From: Chryseotalea sp. WA131a
Lineage (GTDB): Bacteria; Bacteroidota; Bacteroidia; Cytophagales; Cyclobacteriaceae
Direction: 5' to 3'
DNA: 64,000 nt
Assembly: GCA_025370075.1 (NCBI GenBank)
Contig: CP073016.1
Coordinates: 1,116,001-1,180,000 of the forward strand
This document shows, piece after piece, positions 31,401 through 39,790 of the stretch. The position numbers and the translations under genes are program-made. The notes beneath the pieces were generated by a model. The model saw only the letters and a list, made by a program, of their open reading frames with translations, did not search any database and was not told where the DNA came from. Position 1 is the stretch's first letter; each line of letters opens with the position of its first letter.

Positions 31401-33181
31401 GACGTCGGGTTCTCGACGTCTTCATAAAAGACGACCGGTATCTTAAAATTATTTTTCTTCAAGATCTCCTTTGAAGCAAGGACCATTCGGGCGCCACTAT
31501 CGCGGATCATATACTCGATCCTTTCGTCAGGGTAGTCATTTTCGATCGGCATGTAGGCTGCTCCAGCCTTCATGACTGCCAGCATACCTATTGTCAGGTT
31601 ATGGGACCGATCTGTGAGAAGTGCGATGACCTCGTTTCTATTGATCTCAGTCCGTTTCAAATGGCGGGCAAGACGATCGGATGCCTGGTCCAGTTCCCGG
31701 TAGGTGAGCTTGTGGTCCATGAATTTTACGGCAACTGAGTCCGGGGTCTCTCTCACCCGATCGCGAAAGACCGCGACAACAGTTTTGTCTTCTGGAAAGG
31801 GAACCTTCGAATAATCGAATTCGTCAAGGAGACTCTGCTTTTCAGCTTCGTCCAAAAAGTCGATTTCACCGACGGTCTTAGTGTCCTTCTCGAGAATAGC
31901 GTCGATTGCAACTTTGAAGAAGCGAGTAATTTGTGTCAGCCGGGAATGGCTGATCTCGTCATCACGGTGAGCGAAGTCCAAAGCCAGCTCGTCGTTGAAC
32001 AAGACATTCATTCCAAGCAGATATTGAGTGGCCTCGTAAGATGATTCCAGCGTGACCTTGAATTCCGAATTCAACTCTGCAAGTATTTCATTCAGTGGGT
32101 AATTTTGGGCAGCCAAGACAACGTCAAATAAATCCTGATTGAATCCCAGGCCCAAATATTCTTTTATCTCCGAATAAGAAGTGTTGACGTATTGAGTTTT
32201 GGAAATAACATCGTTGCTCACTGCCCGGACAAGATCGCTCAGCGTTGTATCACCCGCTACACAAACTCTTAGAGGAATAGAGTTGATGAAGTTTCCAATG
32301 ATCCTGTCCGCACCTGCTATCGAGCTGTCACGATTCGAAACGGTGATACCGAAGACAACATCGGAACGATTCAGTAGTCTGTGCAAGGCCAACCCTAAAG
32401 CGCCGTAGATTACGGCAGCTTTGGTTATCCTTTTTCTATTCGCATAAGATTCCAGATTGGCCGCGGTAACCTGGAAACGGGTCTTCTTAACGGGACTGTC
32501 GGATGTGCCATTGACCTTACCGGATGGGACAGGCGTAATCTCGTAGCCCTTAAGATATTCCGACCAGTAAGCCCTGGCACTGGATTCGTCTCCCTTCCCG
32601 GCTATAGCCTGATGGCCTTCCTTATACGACGGCTTCGACTCCAGGTCTGCCCGTATGCCACGCGACAATTTATTGTATTCAGTAAAAAGCTCGGAGAGAA
32701 GTATGCCACCACTCCAACCATCATACAGAATGTGGTGATGTGTAATTCTAAACAAATACAATGACGGTCCGGTTTTAACGAGCGTTAACCGCACTGGTAG
32801 ATCCTGAAGGTCGAACCTTCTTGCACTTTCCTTCTGAAATAACGAATCCAACGCTCCATCCGCATCCTCATCCTGCAGCGTTGAAAGGTCCTCGTATATA
32901 AAGTCGAATGGACACTCCTTCAAAATAATTTGCACGGGCTTTCCGAGTTTCTCCCATCGGAAAACAGACCTAAGCACCTCGTTTCTCGTCTGAACGTTTG
33001 TAAATGCTGCTTTAAGTGTCTCATGATCGATGGTGCCCTGAATTCGGAACGTCAGTTGTGCCTGGTAAAGATTCTTCTCCGTCTCCTTCAAATATTGAAA
33101 CAACATTCCCTTTTGAACGGGGCTAAGCTCAAACAATTCTTGCACATTCGACTTCTGCAATTTGTCGCGCATACTGGTCAT
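22466..33181 (-). CDS. NRPS B: C - A - PCP - C - A - PCP - C - A(Ser) - PCP - C
   Basis: A 3571-residue trimodular synthetase plus a terminal condensation domain. The first C (HHHILYDGWS near 150) follows an epimerase in NRPS A and should accept a D-aminoacyl donor. A1 (CIIYTSGTTGNPKG near 617): hand-read code DFWGMGGIIK, related to the Thr family (DFW...) but not a known match. PCP near 1003. C2 has HHIVADAVS near 1195, with Ala replacing the usual Gly of HHxxxDG. A2 (near 1657): DLDSLGIVFK, unassigned. PCP near 2030. C3 HHIISDGMS near 2220. A3 (near 2695): DVWHFSLVDK, the Ser code. PCP (FEMGGNSIKA) near 3085. C4 HHIVCDGLS near 3273. It ends with C4, so it hands over to the A-PCP of NRPS C. 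The start lies 25 bp after NRPS A. Confidence 0.95.
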   Translation of the reverse strand: MTSMRDKLQKSNVQELFELSPVQKGMLFQYLKETEKNLYQAQLTFRIQGTIDHETLKAAFTNVQTRNEVLRSVFRWEKLGKPVQIILKECPFDFIYEDLSTLQDEDADGALDSLFQKESARRFDLQDLPVRLTLVKTGPSLYLFRITHHHILYDGWSGGILLSELFTEYNKLSRGIRADLESKPSYKEGHQAIAGKGDESSARAYWSEYLKGYEITPVPSGKVNGTSDSPVKKTRFQVTAANLESYANRKRITKAAVIYGALGLALHRLLNRSDVVFGITVSNRDSSIAGADRIIGNFINSIPLRVCVAGDTTLSDLVRAVSNDVISKTQYVNTSYSEIKEYLGLGFNQDLFDVVLAAQNYPLNEILAELNSEFKVTLESSYEATQYLLGMNVLFNDELALDFAHRDDEISHSRLTQITRFFKVAIDAILEKDTKTVGEIDFLDEAEKQSLLDEFDYSKVPFPEDKTVVAVFRDRVRETPDSVAVKFMDHKLTYRELDQASDRLARHLKRTEINRNEVIALLTDRSHNLTIGMLAVMKAGAAYMPIENDYPDERIEYMIRDSGARMVLASKEILKKNNFKIPVVFYEDVENPTSEEPRVEEINQPSDLCCIIYTSGTTGNPKGVMIEHRNIVGLFCNEQFPYDGRQGDVWTMFHSPCFDFSVWELYAALLSGGTVVIVPKKVAQDTAAFHDLLAREKVTMLGQTPSAFYSLIDQDSSSPVVLAVRFVMLGGEALSPKKLQPWKDKYPTARLYNGYGITETTIIITSKELGQADIDSNSGSIGLPLATKSVLILDENMKLVPRGSVGELYVGGPGVTRGYLNKKEITAQKFVPDPFNAKNILYKTGDLARIMESGDLEYHGRIDNQVQLRGFRIELGEVENQLLTHEQIKEAVAVCRETNESKILVAYYRSDAPLEKTEIQRFLAPRLLEHMLPSFYVHLSSFPLTSNGKVDKRALPDPELNEEADRSSPVSEVGRSLAEIWSNVLHIDKQAINNDISFFDVGGHSLKAVELVNRIFKTFNVQVPIDQLFENPTIAGLENLIQSSTASNGKAGDQYIPIQKSADQPYYPLSSFQNRLYFIHRFEPSSTAYNVYLALRIKGPLEKPRLKDAFFRLLQRHETLRTSFDLVDGIPAQRIVDEIFFDIETVDWKEGREEEAIRKFIRPFDLSKPPLMRVGLIAISDRDHILVVDGHHIVADAVSSGQYVHDLLSIYNNEPLRPANLQYKDYVVWQQNESVKGSLAKQKQFWLDTFTGEISTLDLPTDFPRPTVTKYEGDIVEVFIEPNEARKLKAVGESNQATLFMVLLSTCAILLNKICNQEKIIIGSPVAGRQHPDLEQIAGMFMNMIAIQSDVDGRLSFNEFVASVKAKTLTCFNHQTYPYEELIDALQLPRDISRNALFDVVFVLQNADEKAWTIPGLDIKDYGLKRLDAKFDLTFFASEEAGGIRICIQYATSLFKRETIARYADYYERIIKEVISDTSIKLSEIEILSETERKKLLYLFNDTETPFPGDKTLVELFEEQVDRAPESPALVWNGIVYPYSELNERANRLAWRLREYNLDPDAIVAILIDQSPGMVIGILGILKAGAAFLPIDTSYPIKRIQYMLEDSGYAMLISQADVMNRVGLNLTYIDPSDSQLAEQPASNVVINRSSRDLAYVIYTSGSTGLPKGSMIEHRSVVNLCYWHINHFNVRPSDRALKFASLGFDLTVDELFPYLIKGTPIYLVDEETKSDMAKLNRFCEQNQITIASLPTPVCEQFIQLENNSLRALLTGGDKLSATGINKYQLFNIYGPTEYTVFTTSFHVNGVYQNIPIGKPLSNTRLIITNADGKITPIGVKGELCISGVGLSRGYLNKEALTREKFVRNPYFPQELMYKTGDVARWLEDGNIEYLGRANDQVKIRGFRIELGEIEYHLNRHKQIRRAVVAVKDNDRNKFIVAYYISADDLGADKLKAYLTEVLPHYMVPEHFIRLEKMPLTPNGKINKKELPNPLDNLPSNYNNATNSVESLLVDIWSEVLKVDKEKIGIDQSFFELGGHSLNATTLANRIFKKTSIEVSVRAIFENQNIRSLTRHLAAKSLGIFSAIEVAKEREYYPLSAAQKRLYFLQQFDKGITAYNIYGALKIKGKLDRESLEYAFKEVVKRHSSLRTSFYIVNDVPAQKILPVADFSIHYWNRTGSDIDDLIQTFVRPFDLREAPLLRVAVVSLSAATETASPEYLLMVDMHHIISDGMSVNILINDLMALYAGKPLSPTALQYKDYTLWMETPEENKRAAKQKDFWLNEYSELPMPLELPYDYERPQVKAYDGDLVEFMLNRIETQQLMKISQSQNTSIYNILLSIFNVFLSKLANREEIVVGTPVAGRHHADLENIIGMFVNTLAIRNRVKSDLLFIELVSGVSAQTFTCLANAGFAYEDLIDSLNIPRTMNRNPLFDVFFALENYGQTKLEIPGLSITPGEYAHNVAKFDLSLYAAEQDNQLRMRFEYCTSLFSATTIDRFVGYFKGVVTAVAENPQVRISDIDILSDDEKRNVLVNFNDTYVPFPEDETIVSMFERTVQSGPAKMAITFGRKSFTYLELKECADRIAGYLRSSHHVSNGDLVGVLMERDADLIPCIYGILKTGAAYVPIDPRNPHERISTIVSDANLKLLLTKKTFLPYEDQLKSPVVYLEKVLEHINNGEPKSSFVGPKADDLAYVIYTSGSTGVPKGVMVEHRAVVNRLLWMQEKYPLTSNDILIQKTPTTFDVSVWEIFWWAFAGAGLYVLPPGLEKEPKALVRIIEEQKVSVIHFVPSMLNAFLLSLEGKEMSRRMSALRFVFASGEALKKQQVKLFAERCDTSRTHLINLYGPTEATVDVSYYNCVLENIPVNIPIGKPINNIRLYVLGLDNKPVPLGTSGELAIAGVGLARGYLDNIVLTESRFVSITLNGRKERVYKTGDLARWTQDGNLLFLGRIDNQVKLRGFRIELGEIENQVLRLESIKEVVVVLKGKSDDAMLVCYWVGEKDLDDFTIRQHLIQMLPEYMVPSCFVRLEKMPVTQNGKLNSAALPHPEINTASAILAANTPLEEKLVAVWADVMNISPDEVSTDKSLFEMGGNSIKAIHLINAISRVLSVDLEVKKIFEYPTVRDLSVYLNQADSYLPQNSINRAEDRLYYPASPAQERLYYLQMHNLESLAHNVSGAIEIPNGVSKDHLRSSIQSLVDRHETLRTSFILSDDNLLQRISNEFEFTLEEIDENSLKPEEAFKRFIRPFDLGSASLFRAALFKSNAKNKIFLFIDVHHIVCDGLSYDILVDDFRKLYHGVKLPSLNLRYVDYAVWQKNLDSRMEDQREFWGATLAEKLPFLSLPTLQDRSTVVIERASSKMCRIEGAAFEKLKRAARDSNVSHFMYLLSVYYLVMSELTGSKDIIIGTPAVGRTRTNLKNIVGTFVNILPLRMQLDSIDNHSQLLAKVKKLTTEAFRNQDLQFNEMVSLARRSEGDRLNPIVQVIFSYSDYSSSDQQLKDFGFVPVNLRGYTTTQYEFKIEALEQDDKIILDFVFSTDLYDSQFIEVVRNYFVDTLAHILEAIGSSSEVFATETLTH

Positions 33182-33206
33182 GATTTTTGCTTGTTTGTGT
33201 AGACGA

Positions 33207-36200
33207 CTACTCGAAAAGAATATCCAATTCGTCCTGGATCAGTTCGGCTGTTTGAAAATCCGAAGGCGTAAACTGAACATCTTTCGCATGTTCCAGGTGT
33301 TCCACAATTCTGAGAGCTTCGGAGAGATAAAGGTCCATGAACCAATTTATCGTCTCGTCTGCGTGAGCTTCGCAGTTATACACGAGCTCTGTACGAAGCT
33401 GATTCCTGGAGATCATCAGATTCATCTCCAGTACCGCAGTCATTTCGTTCTCTGGATCGGTATCGATACTTGGATCTTCGCCGATAAACTCGAAGATATC
33501 GTTGTTTAACTCCAGGCCAAACTCTCCTAGATAATTGAAACGAACTGGCGTACGCTGTACAGAATTGGCAATGTCCTTCTGTTCATTACTATATGCCTGC
33601 AGGCTAAATCCGAGTCCCGCATTCGGTACTTGCCCGAACTGTTCCTTAATGCTTTTGATCTGTGCAGCAAGGTCCGCCGATTCAATACCCAGCACCAGAG
33701 GGTGCATGATTGTAAACCAACCGACCGTCCGGTGCAGGTTAACGTCCGGCAGATGTCTTCCGTGGTTCTCTATTTCTATAACAAAACGGTCCTTTTTGGT
33801 CCACTCCTTAAGAACTCTTGCCAGCGCTACGCTTAAGATAACGGGAATGCTGGTGTTGTAAATTGCGCTCGACTTCCTCTTCAATACGTCAGTGTCGGCC
33901 ACTGTCAACATCCTGTATATCTTCTTCGTGTTCCGCGACCGCCAGTCTGCCTTCCGATGATCTTGCGGAACAATAAAGATCTCTTCCGATATTTTCTTCC
34001 AATAGTCTTTTTCACGCGACATATCATAGCCGGTTGCGTACGACGTTAACCGCAATTGCCAGTCGGTCAGGCTTGCAGTCTTGCGAGGTAACTCCGGGGT
34101 ACGGGCAGACCTTAAACTGTCATATATCGAATAGAGATCTTCGAGCAAGATCCTCCAGGAAATTCCGTCGACGACAAGGTGATGAGCTGTGATTAACAAG
34201 CCTTCAAATTCATTCCTGCTTTTTACGATGGCTGCTTTTATCAGAAGGGTACGATGTATTTCGAAGCCTGCCTTTATGCTGCCTAACACCTGTGATATTT
34301 TTTCTTCAGAAATGGTGTCTATCTCATGAATCGCAATTCCGAAAGGATCAGACAAATGAGCTTCGTTATAAAAGAGAGAACCGGTGGTCTCGGAATAGTT
34401 CAATCTGAGCCCATCGTGATGTCTGACCAACCGTCTAAATGCCTCAGACAACATGATTGGATCCACTTTTTTTTTTAGTTTCAGAAAAACCGACTGGTTG
34501 AAAAAATGTGGATTGGCAAATCTTCGCTGGAAAAACCAGTGCTGGATCGGGTTTAATGAAAGTTGCCCTTCGACCAAACCCTGTTCATAATCTTTGTCCT
34601 GTGAAGAACGAAGCGCAAATGGACTTACCTGAAGGATTGTTTGGTATGTCAGAATGGCTTTCGGTGAAACTTGAATTCCTTTCTCAGTCAATCTTGTTGC
34701 AATCTGAAACGCCTTTATTGAATCTCCGCCGAGCTCGTAAAAATTATCGGTCATCGCAATCGTGTCATGCCGCAAAACATGCTTCCAAACGCTGAGTGAC
34801 TCTATTTCAATCATCCCTACTTCATCCAAACTCGCATGCTGATCATTGTTCATCACAAGATTCGTGAGCTCCTGGTAGTTCACCTTCCCGTTTATTGTTA
34901 AGGGAATACTTGCAACAACGAAATACCTGGCAGGGATCATGTAGTAAGGCAGCCGGCTCGCCAAGTGTTGGAGGAATACTTTCTGAGATATTTCTTTCTT
35001 TTCCGTAGTCGTATAGTACGCCTGCAAAATGAGTGCGTCATTTCCAGTCGAGCGTGTCAGAACGACGCAGTCGGTGACGTCCGGAACCAGCAACAGGTTT
35101 TGTTCTATCTCTGTTATATCTATGCGATGACCTTTGATCTTAATTTCCCTGTCAGAGCGACCTAGATAGATCATCTTTCCCGACTGAAGTCGTTTTGCGA
35201 TGTCACTCGTTCTGTAGAGTATTGAGCTCGGGCGAAAAGGATTCTCGACAAACTTCAATCTTGTTTGCTCCTCGTTATTATGATAACCTTGAGACAAACA
35301 CATCCCGGATATATAAAGCTCCCCAGGAATACCGTCCGGAACCGGGTTCATAAAGTTGTCCAGGAGGTAGACCTCGGAATTTACTATCGACTCTCCTATT
35401 GGAACGGTTAAGCAAGAATCTTTGGGGTTGTATTTATAAATCATACATCCAACCGTAGCCTCGGTAGGACCATACTCATTATAGATGATCGTCTCAGGTC
35501 CAAATTTTGTCCAAATCGACTTTGCCAGTTTTGTTTCAAAACTTTCACCTCCCACGATGAAGATCAAGCCAGCTGACCGAACAGAGCGCTTCACCGCCAA
35601 ATCCCTCAATATCTTTAAGTGCGAAGGCGTCAATTTAATGCAACTCACCACGCCGTCGCATATCATCCGCGTCAAGACCTCGGAAGGATCCTTGTCATTG
35701 TAGATCACGACTTTGTTGCCCGTAATCAACGGTACAAAAATTGAAGTAATCGTCAGGTCAAAAGACACAGACGTAAACAATGGAAAATCCCTTTGTTCCT
35801 CTCCAACATATTTAATCCCGGCCCACTGAACATAATTCGATAGTGATCTGTGCTGCACCACTACACCTTTTGGACTTCCGGTCGAACCAGAAGTATAGAT
35901 CATATACGCCCATCCATCAAGGTTGGACCGATCATTAGCGACAGCCGCGGGGTCAAACCGCACATCATTTACGTTAACGATATATTGGCCGAATTCATGC
36001 CTGATCGTTTCTGGCAACTGGCTAACATCTTTGTCCGTGAGGATAACCCTGGGCCCTGAATGACGGAAAATATTCAGAATCCGGTCCTCCGGAAAATCAG
36101 TGTCGATTGGCAAGTAGCAAGCGCCAGCCTTAAGTACTCCGAAGATACTGGCAAGGAATGCCGCTGACTTTTCCATTAATATACCAGCAATATCGCCCGG

Positions 36201-39200
36201 GCTTAGTCCAGAGTTTTGCAAAAAAAGGCACAATCCATCAACGCGCCGTGCGAGCTCGCTGTAGTCCATCTCGGTGTCACCCTCTATAATAGCTATCAGA
36301 TCGGGAGTTTTCGAGGCCTGCTTTTCAAACAGCTCAACCACGGTTGCACCCGGGGTCTGATCATTCACCTCATCCAGACGGCTTGCATCTTCGTAAGACG
36401 GATCCAGTTTGTAGTCCACCAGTCGCTTACCCGGATCCAAAACGATTTCATCCATAAGGTTCGTGAAGTACTTTACCAACCTTATGACTGTCTCCCTGCT
36501 AAAGAGTGATGAGGCGTATTCGAACCAACATTCTATCGACTGTTCGCCGTGATCAAATATCTCGACGGAGAAATCAAATTTCGCTATCCCTATGTCGAAG
36601 AAATACGGCTGCATTCCAATACGTTTATAGACCTTCGAACTACCGGTGAGGTTATGAAACGTAAACATTGTATCAAATAATGGATTGCGGCTTGGATCTC
36701 TTTGCGTGTCGCTCATCTCCATCATTCTGTTAAATGGATAACTCTGATGATCCAAAGCCGCCAGGAGTTCATCCTTTTCCTTCATCACAAGCTCTACAAA
36801 CATGCTCAATGGGTTGACTGAGTTCGTTTGGACGATATTATTCACAAACATGCCCAGCGTACGTTGTATTTCTGGATGATCTCGTCCACTAACCGGAATT
36901 CCAATCGGGATGTTTGATTGCCCCGTTATTTTAAAAATGAACAATCGGTAGATCGCCAATAGCAGCACATGTGACGTGCACTCGAGTGTGGCCGCTAATC
37001 GCCTCAAGGCTAAAACTGTTTCCCGCGCAACCACGACTCTGACTTTGCCGCCCTTCAGATCGAATACCGGTGGACGACTACTGTCGAACGGCAGCTCCAA
37101 AGACTGAACTTCGCCGTTCACTCTCCCAAGCCAAAAATCTCTGTGTGTTTCCAGTTCCCCTGATTGGATTCTTCCGTCAATCCACAATGCATAATCAGAA
37201 TATGAAACTTCTGGAAGGCATGTCGTGTCATCATGATACAAGTCGACCAACTCCTTTACCAAAAGATTTACTGACAGTCCATCCATGATACTATGATGAA
37301 AATCCAGAAACAAAATGAGTTCCTGGCAGGTCAGCTCCAATACCTCGATCCTAAAGAGCTTGGGTTGATGGAGGTCAAATGGACGACACCTTGCCAATAT
37401 CGTTTCGTGAATGTCGCCACCGGAAAAAGTTAAACAGTTTAACCTGAAGTCGATCGAATCCGCAATACGAAAACACACGCCGTCTCCGCCCTCAAAATAT
37501 ACCCTTAGGGAATCGTGCCGCTGGATTAAAGAGCGGATACACTGTTCAATCTTTTGGATATTTAATGGTCCCGAAATTTTGAAGGCAACTGGGATATTGT
37601 ATGCAACTGAATCCTTGTTCAGACTCCAATGGTAGTACAGTCGGGTTTGTGCCTGTGTCGTGGGGTAACTCTCTCTCGTGCCACATCGCGGAATGACGCT
37701 ACGCGTTTGTGTCGTATGACTCGAAATCACCAAGCCAATTTTTCTGATCGATGGATTTTGATACACAGTCCTCACCGGGAGATCCAGCTGGAATTGCTCC
37801 GAGATTCGCATACTCAATTCGTACACCTTGAGCGAGTCTGCCCCAAGGTCAAAAACGTTTTGATCAACCCCGAGATACTGGCCTTCAAAAATAGTTTGCC
37901 ATATACTCAACAACCTGCGCTCCACATCGGTCATGGGCTCCCGCTCACTGCCTCCCTTATCGGCTGCTGATTGCAGTCGATCAATCTCCGTTTCGGTGTT
38001 TCTGAACTTACCCTGGCGGTATTGCGAAACAAGTTCAAATCTCTGAAGTTTCCCACTGGTGGTCTTGGGGATAAGGGAAACAGGAAGGATCAGATCTATG
38101 ACTAGGCCGGTATGGTTGAAAATAGTTTCTCTGATCCGTTCTACAAGTGGAATAAAATCCTCCAGCGCGCCTTTATGTAATACAAAACCGATGGACTCTT
38201 CTTTTTGAGTAACTTGATTGAAGTATCCACCGAATGCAATCCTGTTCAGTTCAACTCCTTCTACCTGTTCGGCGATCCTCTCAAGATCGTGCGAGTAAAA
38301 ATTTTGACCGTTGCTGAAAATTATATCGTTCGCCCTACCCGTGATGTACAAATTTCCGTTGCTGATGAATCCTATGTCACCAGTATCGAGCCAGGGCGGG
38401 TCTTTAAATACTATAGAAGTTGCTTCACGATTGTTATAGTATCCTGATGTTACATTGCCACCAATAATTTGTATTCTTCCAATGGTTTCATCGATAACTG
38501 GCAAGTTTCCTGTGTCCGCTATCCGTATACAACAGTTGTTGATTGCTCTACCAACGTTGACGATGGCGATTCCATCAGGCTTGTCTGAAGACAAAAGTAC
38601 CTTCTCACCTATATTCAGATGCTTGCGGTTGATGGTGAGATAGCTCATCTCTTCATCGACGGCGGAAATTGAGACAGCCACGCTGGCTTCAGCTAATCCA
38701 TATACGGGGCACATCGCTTTAAACCTCAAGCCATACTTCTCCATCGTGACAAGAAAGTTACTCGCTAGCTCTGCCGAGATGGGTTCGGCCCCATTATAGA
38801 TGATTCGGATACTCGACAAGTCCCAACCTTTGTCGGAACCATCAATGATAGCTTTTAATAAATACTGGTATCCAAAATTAGGGGACGCGAGGATTGTCGT
38901 TTTGTACCTGGACGCCACATCAAACCAGACCGCCGGTCGTCTAATAAAGAAGGCTGTCGGTATCAGGTATTGGTTTAGGCCGGTGACAAGAGGACTTATA
39001 TGAAACCCAATTAGTCCCATATCGTGCGTAAGAGGCATCCAACTCAGTGTACTGTCCCTCATAGAATAACCCGCTGCCGAGGCGATGTCCCTGGTGTTGG
39101 TTAAAAGGTTGTTATGGGTCAAGATCACACCTTTTGGATCACCGGTGGATCCTGATGAGAATTGTATAAATGCTATGTCATCCGATGCTGCCGGATAGAC

Positions 39201-39668
39201 TTGTCCGTTGTTGGGCACATTCAAATCAATTGTATCCATTCCACAGTATTGCGCGCGCATCGCGTCGGCCGTTTCACCGAAAGAGTTCCCGTATCCGTAA
39301 ACTGTCAGGCTCTCGAGTATCTCGCTGCTGGCGAATAGGTGCGGGTTCACCAGATATTTCCAAACAGCAAACGTCTTTCTTTTGTGCTCCTCGTTTCGAC
39401 CTACAGTCAAAGGCACAGGAACGATTCCTCCCAGAACACAAGCCCAAAAAACGCACAGGAATGTTTTATTATCATCTATCTGCAACACCATTTCATCGCC
39501 GGCTTTTATTCCATTTTTTTGGAAGACATGCAGGATCTTCAGGGCATTGTTGACCATATCTGCGTACGAGAGAAAAAAGTCGGCTGAACCATTCGAAATA
39601 AACGTTACACCCTTCGATGCTTCCGAACGAAGCTCCAGAACAATGCTACTTAGTGTTATCGCGTTCAT
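33207..39668 (-). CDS. NRPS A, lipo-initiation: FAAL - ACP - C - A(Asn) - PCP - E
   Basis: The open frame reaches 39761, but its first 31 residues are a Phe-rich stretch unlike this family, so I choose the ATG at 39666-39668 (protein begins MNAITLSSIV; about 2153 residues). Positions below use the longer frame. 32-590: fatty acyl-AMP ligase with FSSGSTGDPKG near 199, PLTHDMGLIGFH and a GRANDIIFSNGQN stretch. ACP near 640 (FDLGADSLKV). C with HHSIMDGLS near 823. A domain (YMIYTSGSTGSPKG near 1287) with hand-read code DLTKIGEVGK, one residue from the known Asn code DLTKLGEVGK. PCP near 1675. Epimerase 1730-2160 with HHLVVDGISW, ENHGRH and RFNYLGEFG. Reading: activates a fatty acid, loads it on its own ACP, joins it to Asn and converts this to D-Asn. 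Confidence 0.94.
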   Translation of the reverse strand: MNAITLSSIVLELRSEASKGVTFISNGSADFFLSYADMVNNALKILHVFQKNGIKAGDEMVLQIDDNKTFLCVFWACVLGGIVPVPLTVGRNEEHKRKTFAVWKYLVNPHLFASSEILESLTVYGYGNSFGETADAMRAQYCGMDTIDLNVPNNGQVYPAASDDIAFIQFSSGSTGDPKGVILTHNNLLTNTRDIASAAGYSMRDSTLSWMPLTHDMGLIGFHISPLVTGLNQYLIPTAFFIRRPAVWFDVASRYKTTILASPNFGYQYLLKAIIDGSDKGWDLSSIRIIYNGAEPISAELASNFLVTMEKYGLRFKAMCPVYGLAEASVAVSISAVDEEMSYLTINRKHLNIGEKVLLSSDKPDGIAIVNVGRAINNCCIRIADTGNLPVIDETIGRIQIIGGNVTSGYYNNREATSIVFKDPPWLDTGDIGFISNGNLYITGRANDIIFSNGQNFYSHDLERIAEQVEGVELNRIAFGGYFNQVTQKEESIGFVLHKGALEDFIPLVERIRETIFNHTGLVIDLILPVSLIPKTTSGKLQRFELVSQYRQGKFRNTETEIDRLQSAADKGGSEREPMTDVERRLLSIWQTIFEGQYLGVDQNVFDLGADSLKVYELSMRISEQFQLDLPVRTVYQNPSIRKIGLVISSHTTQTRSVIPRCGTRESYPTTQAQTRLYYHWSLNKDSVAYNIPVAFKISGPLNIQKIEQCIRSLIQRHDSLRVYFEGGDGVCFRIADSIDFRLNCLTFSGGDIHETILARCRPFDLHQPKLFRIEVLELTCQELILFLDFHHSIMDGLSVNLLVKELVDLYHDDTTCLPEVSYSDYALWIDGRIQSGELETHRDFWLGRVNGEVQSLELPFDSSRPPVFDLKGGKVRVVVARETVLALRRLAATLECTSHVLLLAIYRLFIFKITGQSNIPIGIPVSGRDHPEIQRTLGMFVNNIVQTNSVNPLSMFVELVMKEKDELLAALDHQSYPFNRMMEMSDTQRDPSRNPLFDTMFTFHNLTGSSKVYKRIGMQPYFFDIGIAKFDFSVEIFDHGEQSIECWFEYASSLFSRETVIRLVKYFTNLMDEIVLDPGKRLVDYKLDPSYEDASRLDEVNDQTPGATVVELFEKQASKTPDLIAIIEGDTEMDYSELARRVDGLCLFLQNSGLSPGDIAGILMEKSAAFLASIFGVLKAGACYLPIDTDFPEDRILNIFRHSGPRVILTDKDVSQLPETIRHEFGQYIVNVNDVRFDPAAVANDRSNLDGWAYMIYTSGSTGSPKGVVVQHRSLSNYVQWAGIKYVGEEQRDFPLFTSVSFDLTITSIFVPLITGNKVVIYNDKDPSEVLTRMICDGVVSCIKLTPSHLKILRDLAVKRSVRSAGLIFIVGGESFETKLAKSIWTKFGPETIIYNEYGPTEATVGCMIYKYNPKDSCLTVPIGESIVNSEVYLLDNFMNPVPDGIPGELYISGMCLSQGYHNNEEQTRLKFVENPFRPSSILYRTSDIAKRLQSGKMIYLGRSDREIKIKGHRIDITEIEQNLLLVPDVTDCVVLTRSTGNDALILQAYYTTTEKKEISQKVFLQHLASRLPYYMIPARYFVVASIPLTINGKVNYQELTNLVMNNDQHASLDEVGMIEIESLSVWKHVLRHDTIAMTDNFYELGGDSIKAFQIATRLTEKGIQVSPKAILTYQTILQVSPFALRSSQDKDYEQGLVEGQLSLNPIQHWFFQRRFANPHFFNQSVFLKLKKKVDPIMLSEAFRRLVRHHDGLRLNYSETTGSLFYNEAHLSDPFGIAIHEIDTISEEKISQVLGSIKAGFEIHRTLLIKAAIVKSRNEFEGLLITAHHLVVDGISWRILLEDLYSIYDSLRSARTPELPRKTASLTDWQLRLTSYATGYDMSREKDYWKKISEEIFIVPQDHRKADWRSRNTKKIYRMLTVADTDVLKRKSSAIYNTSIPVILSVALARVLKEWTKKDRFVIEIENHGRHLPDVNLHRTVGWFTIMHPLVLGIESADLAAQIKSIKEQFGQVPNAGLGFSLQAYSNEQKDIANSVQRTPVRFNYLGEFGLELNNDIFEFIGEDPSIDTDPENEMTAVLEMNLMISRNQLRTELVYNCEAHADETINWFMDLYLSEALRIVEHLEHAKDVQFTPSDFQTAELIQDELDILFE

Positions 39669-39790
39669 AAACGAAGTAATTAACAGGAATACCGATCGGT
39701 ATTCGGAAAAGAACCAGAATGAAAAGGGAAAGAAAAATGTGAGGCGTTCAAGCGGGAACACCGGATTGAATTGCTGAAAGATTTGGACTA

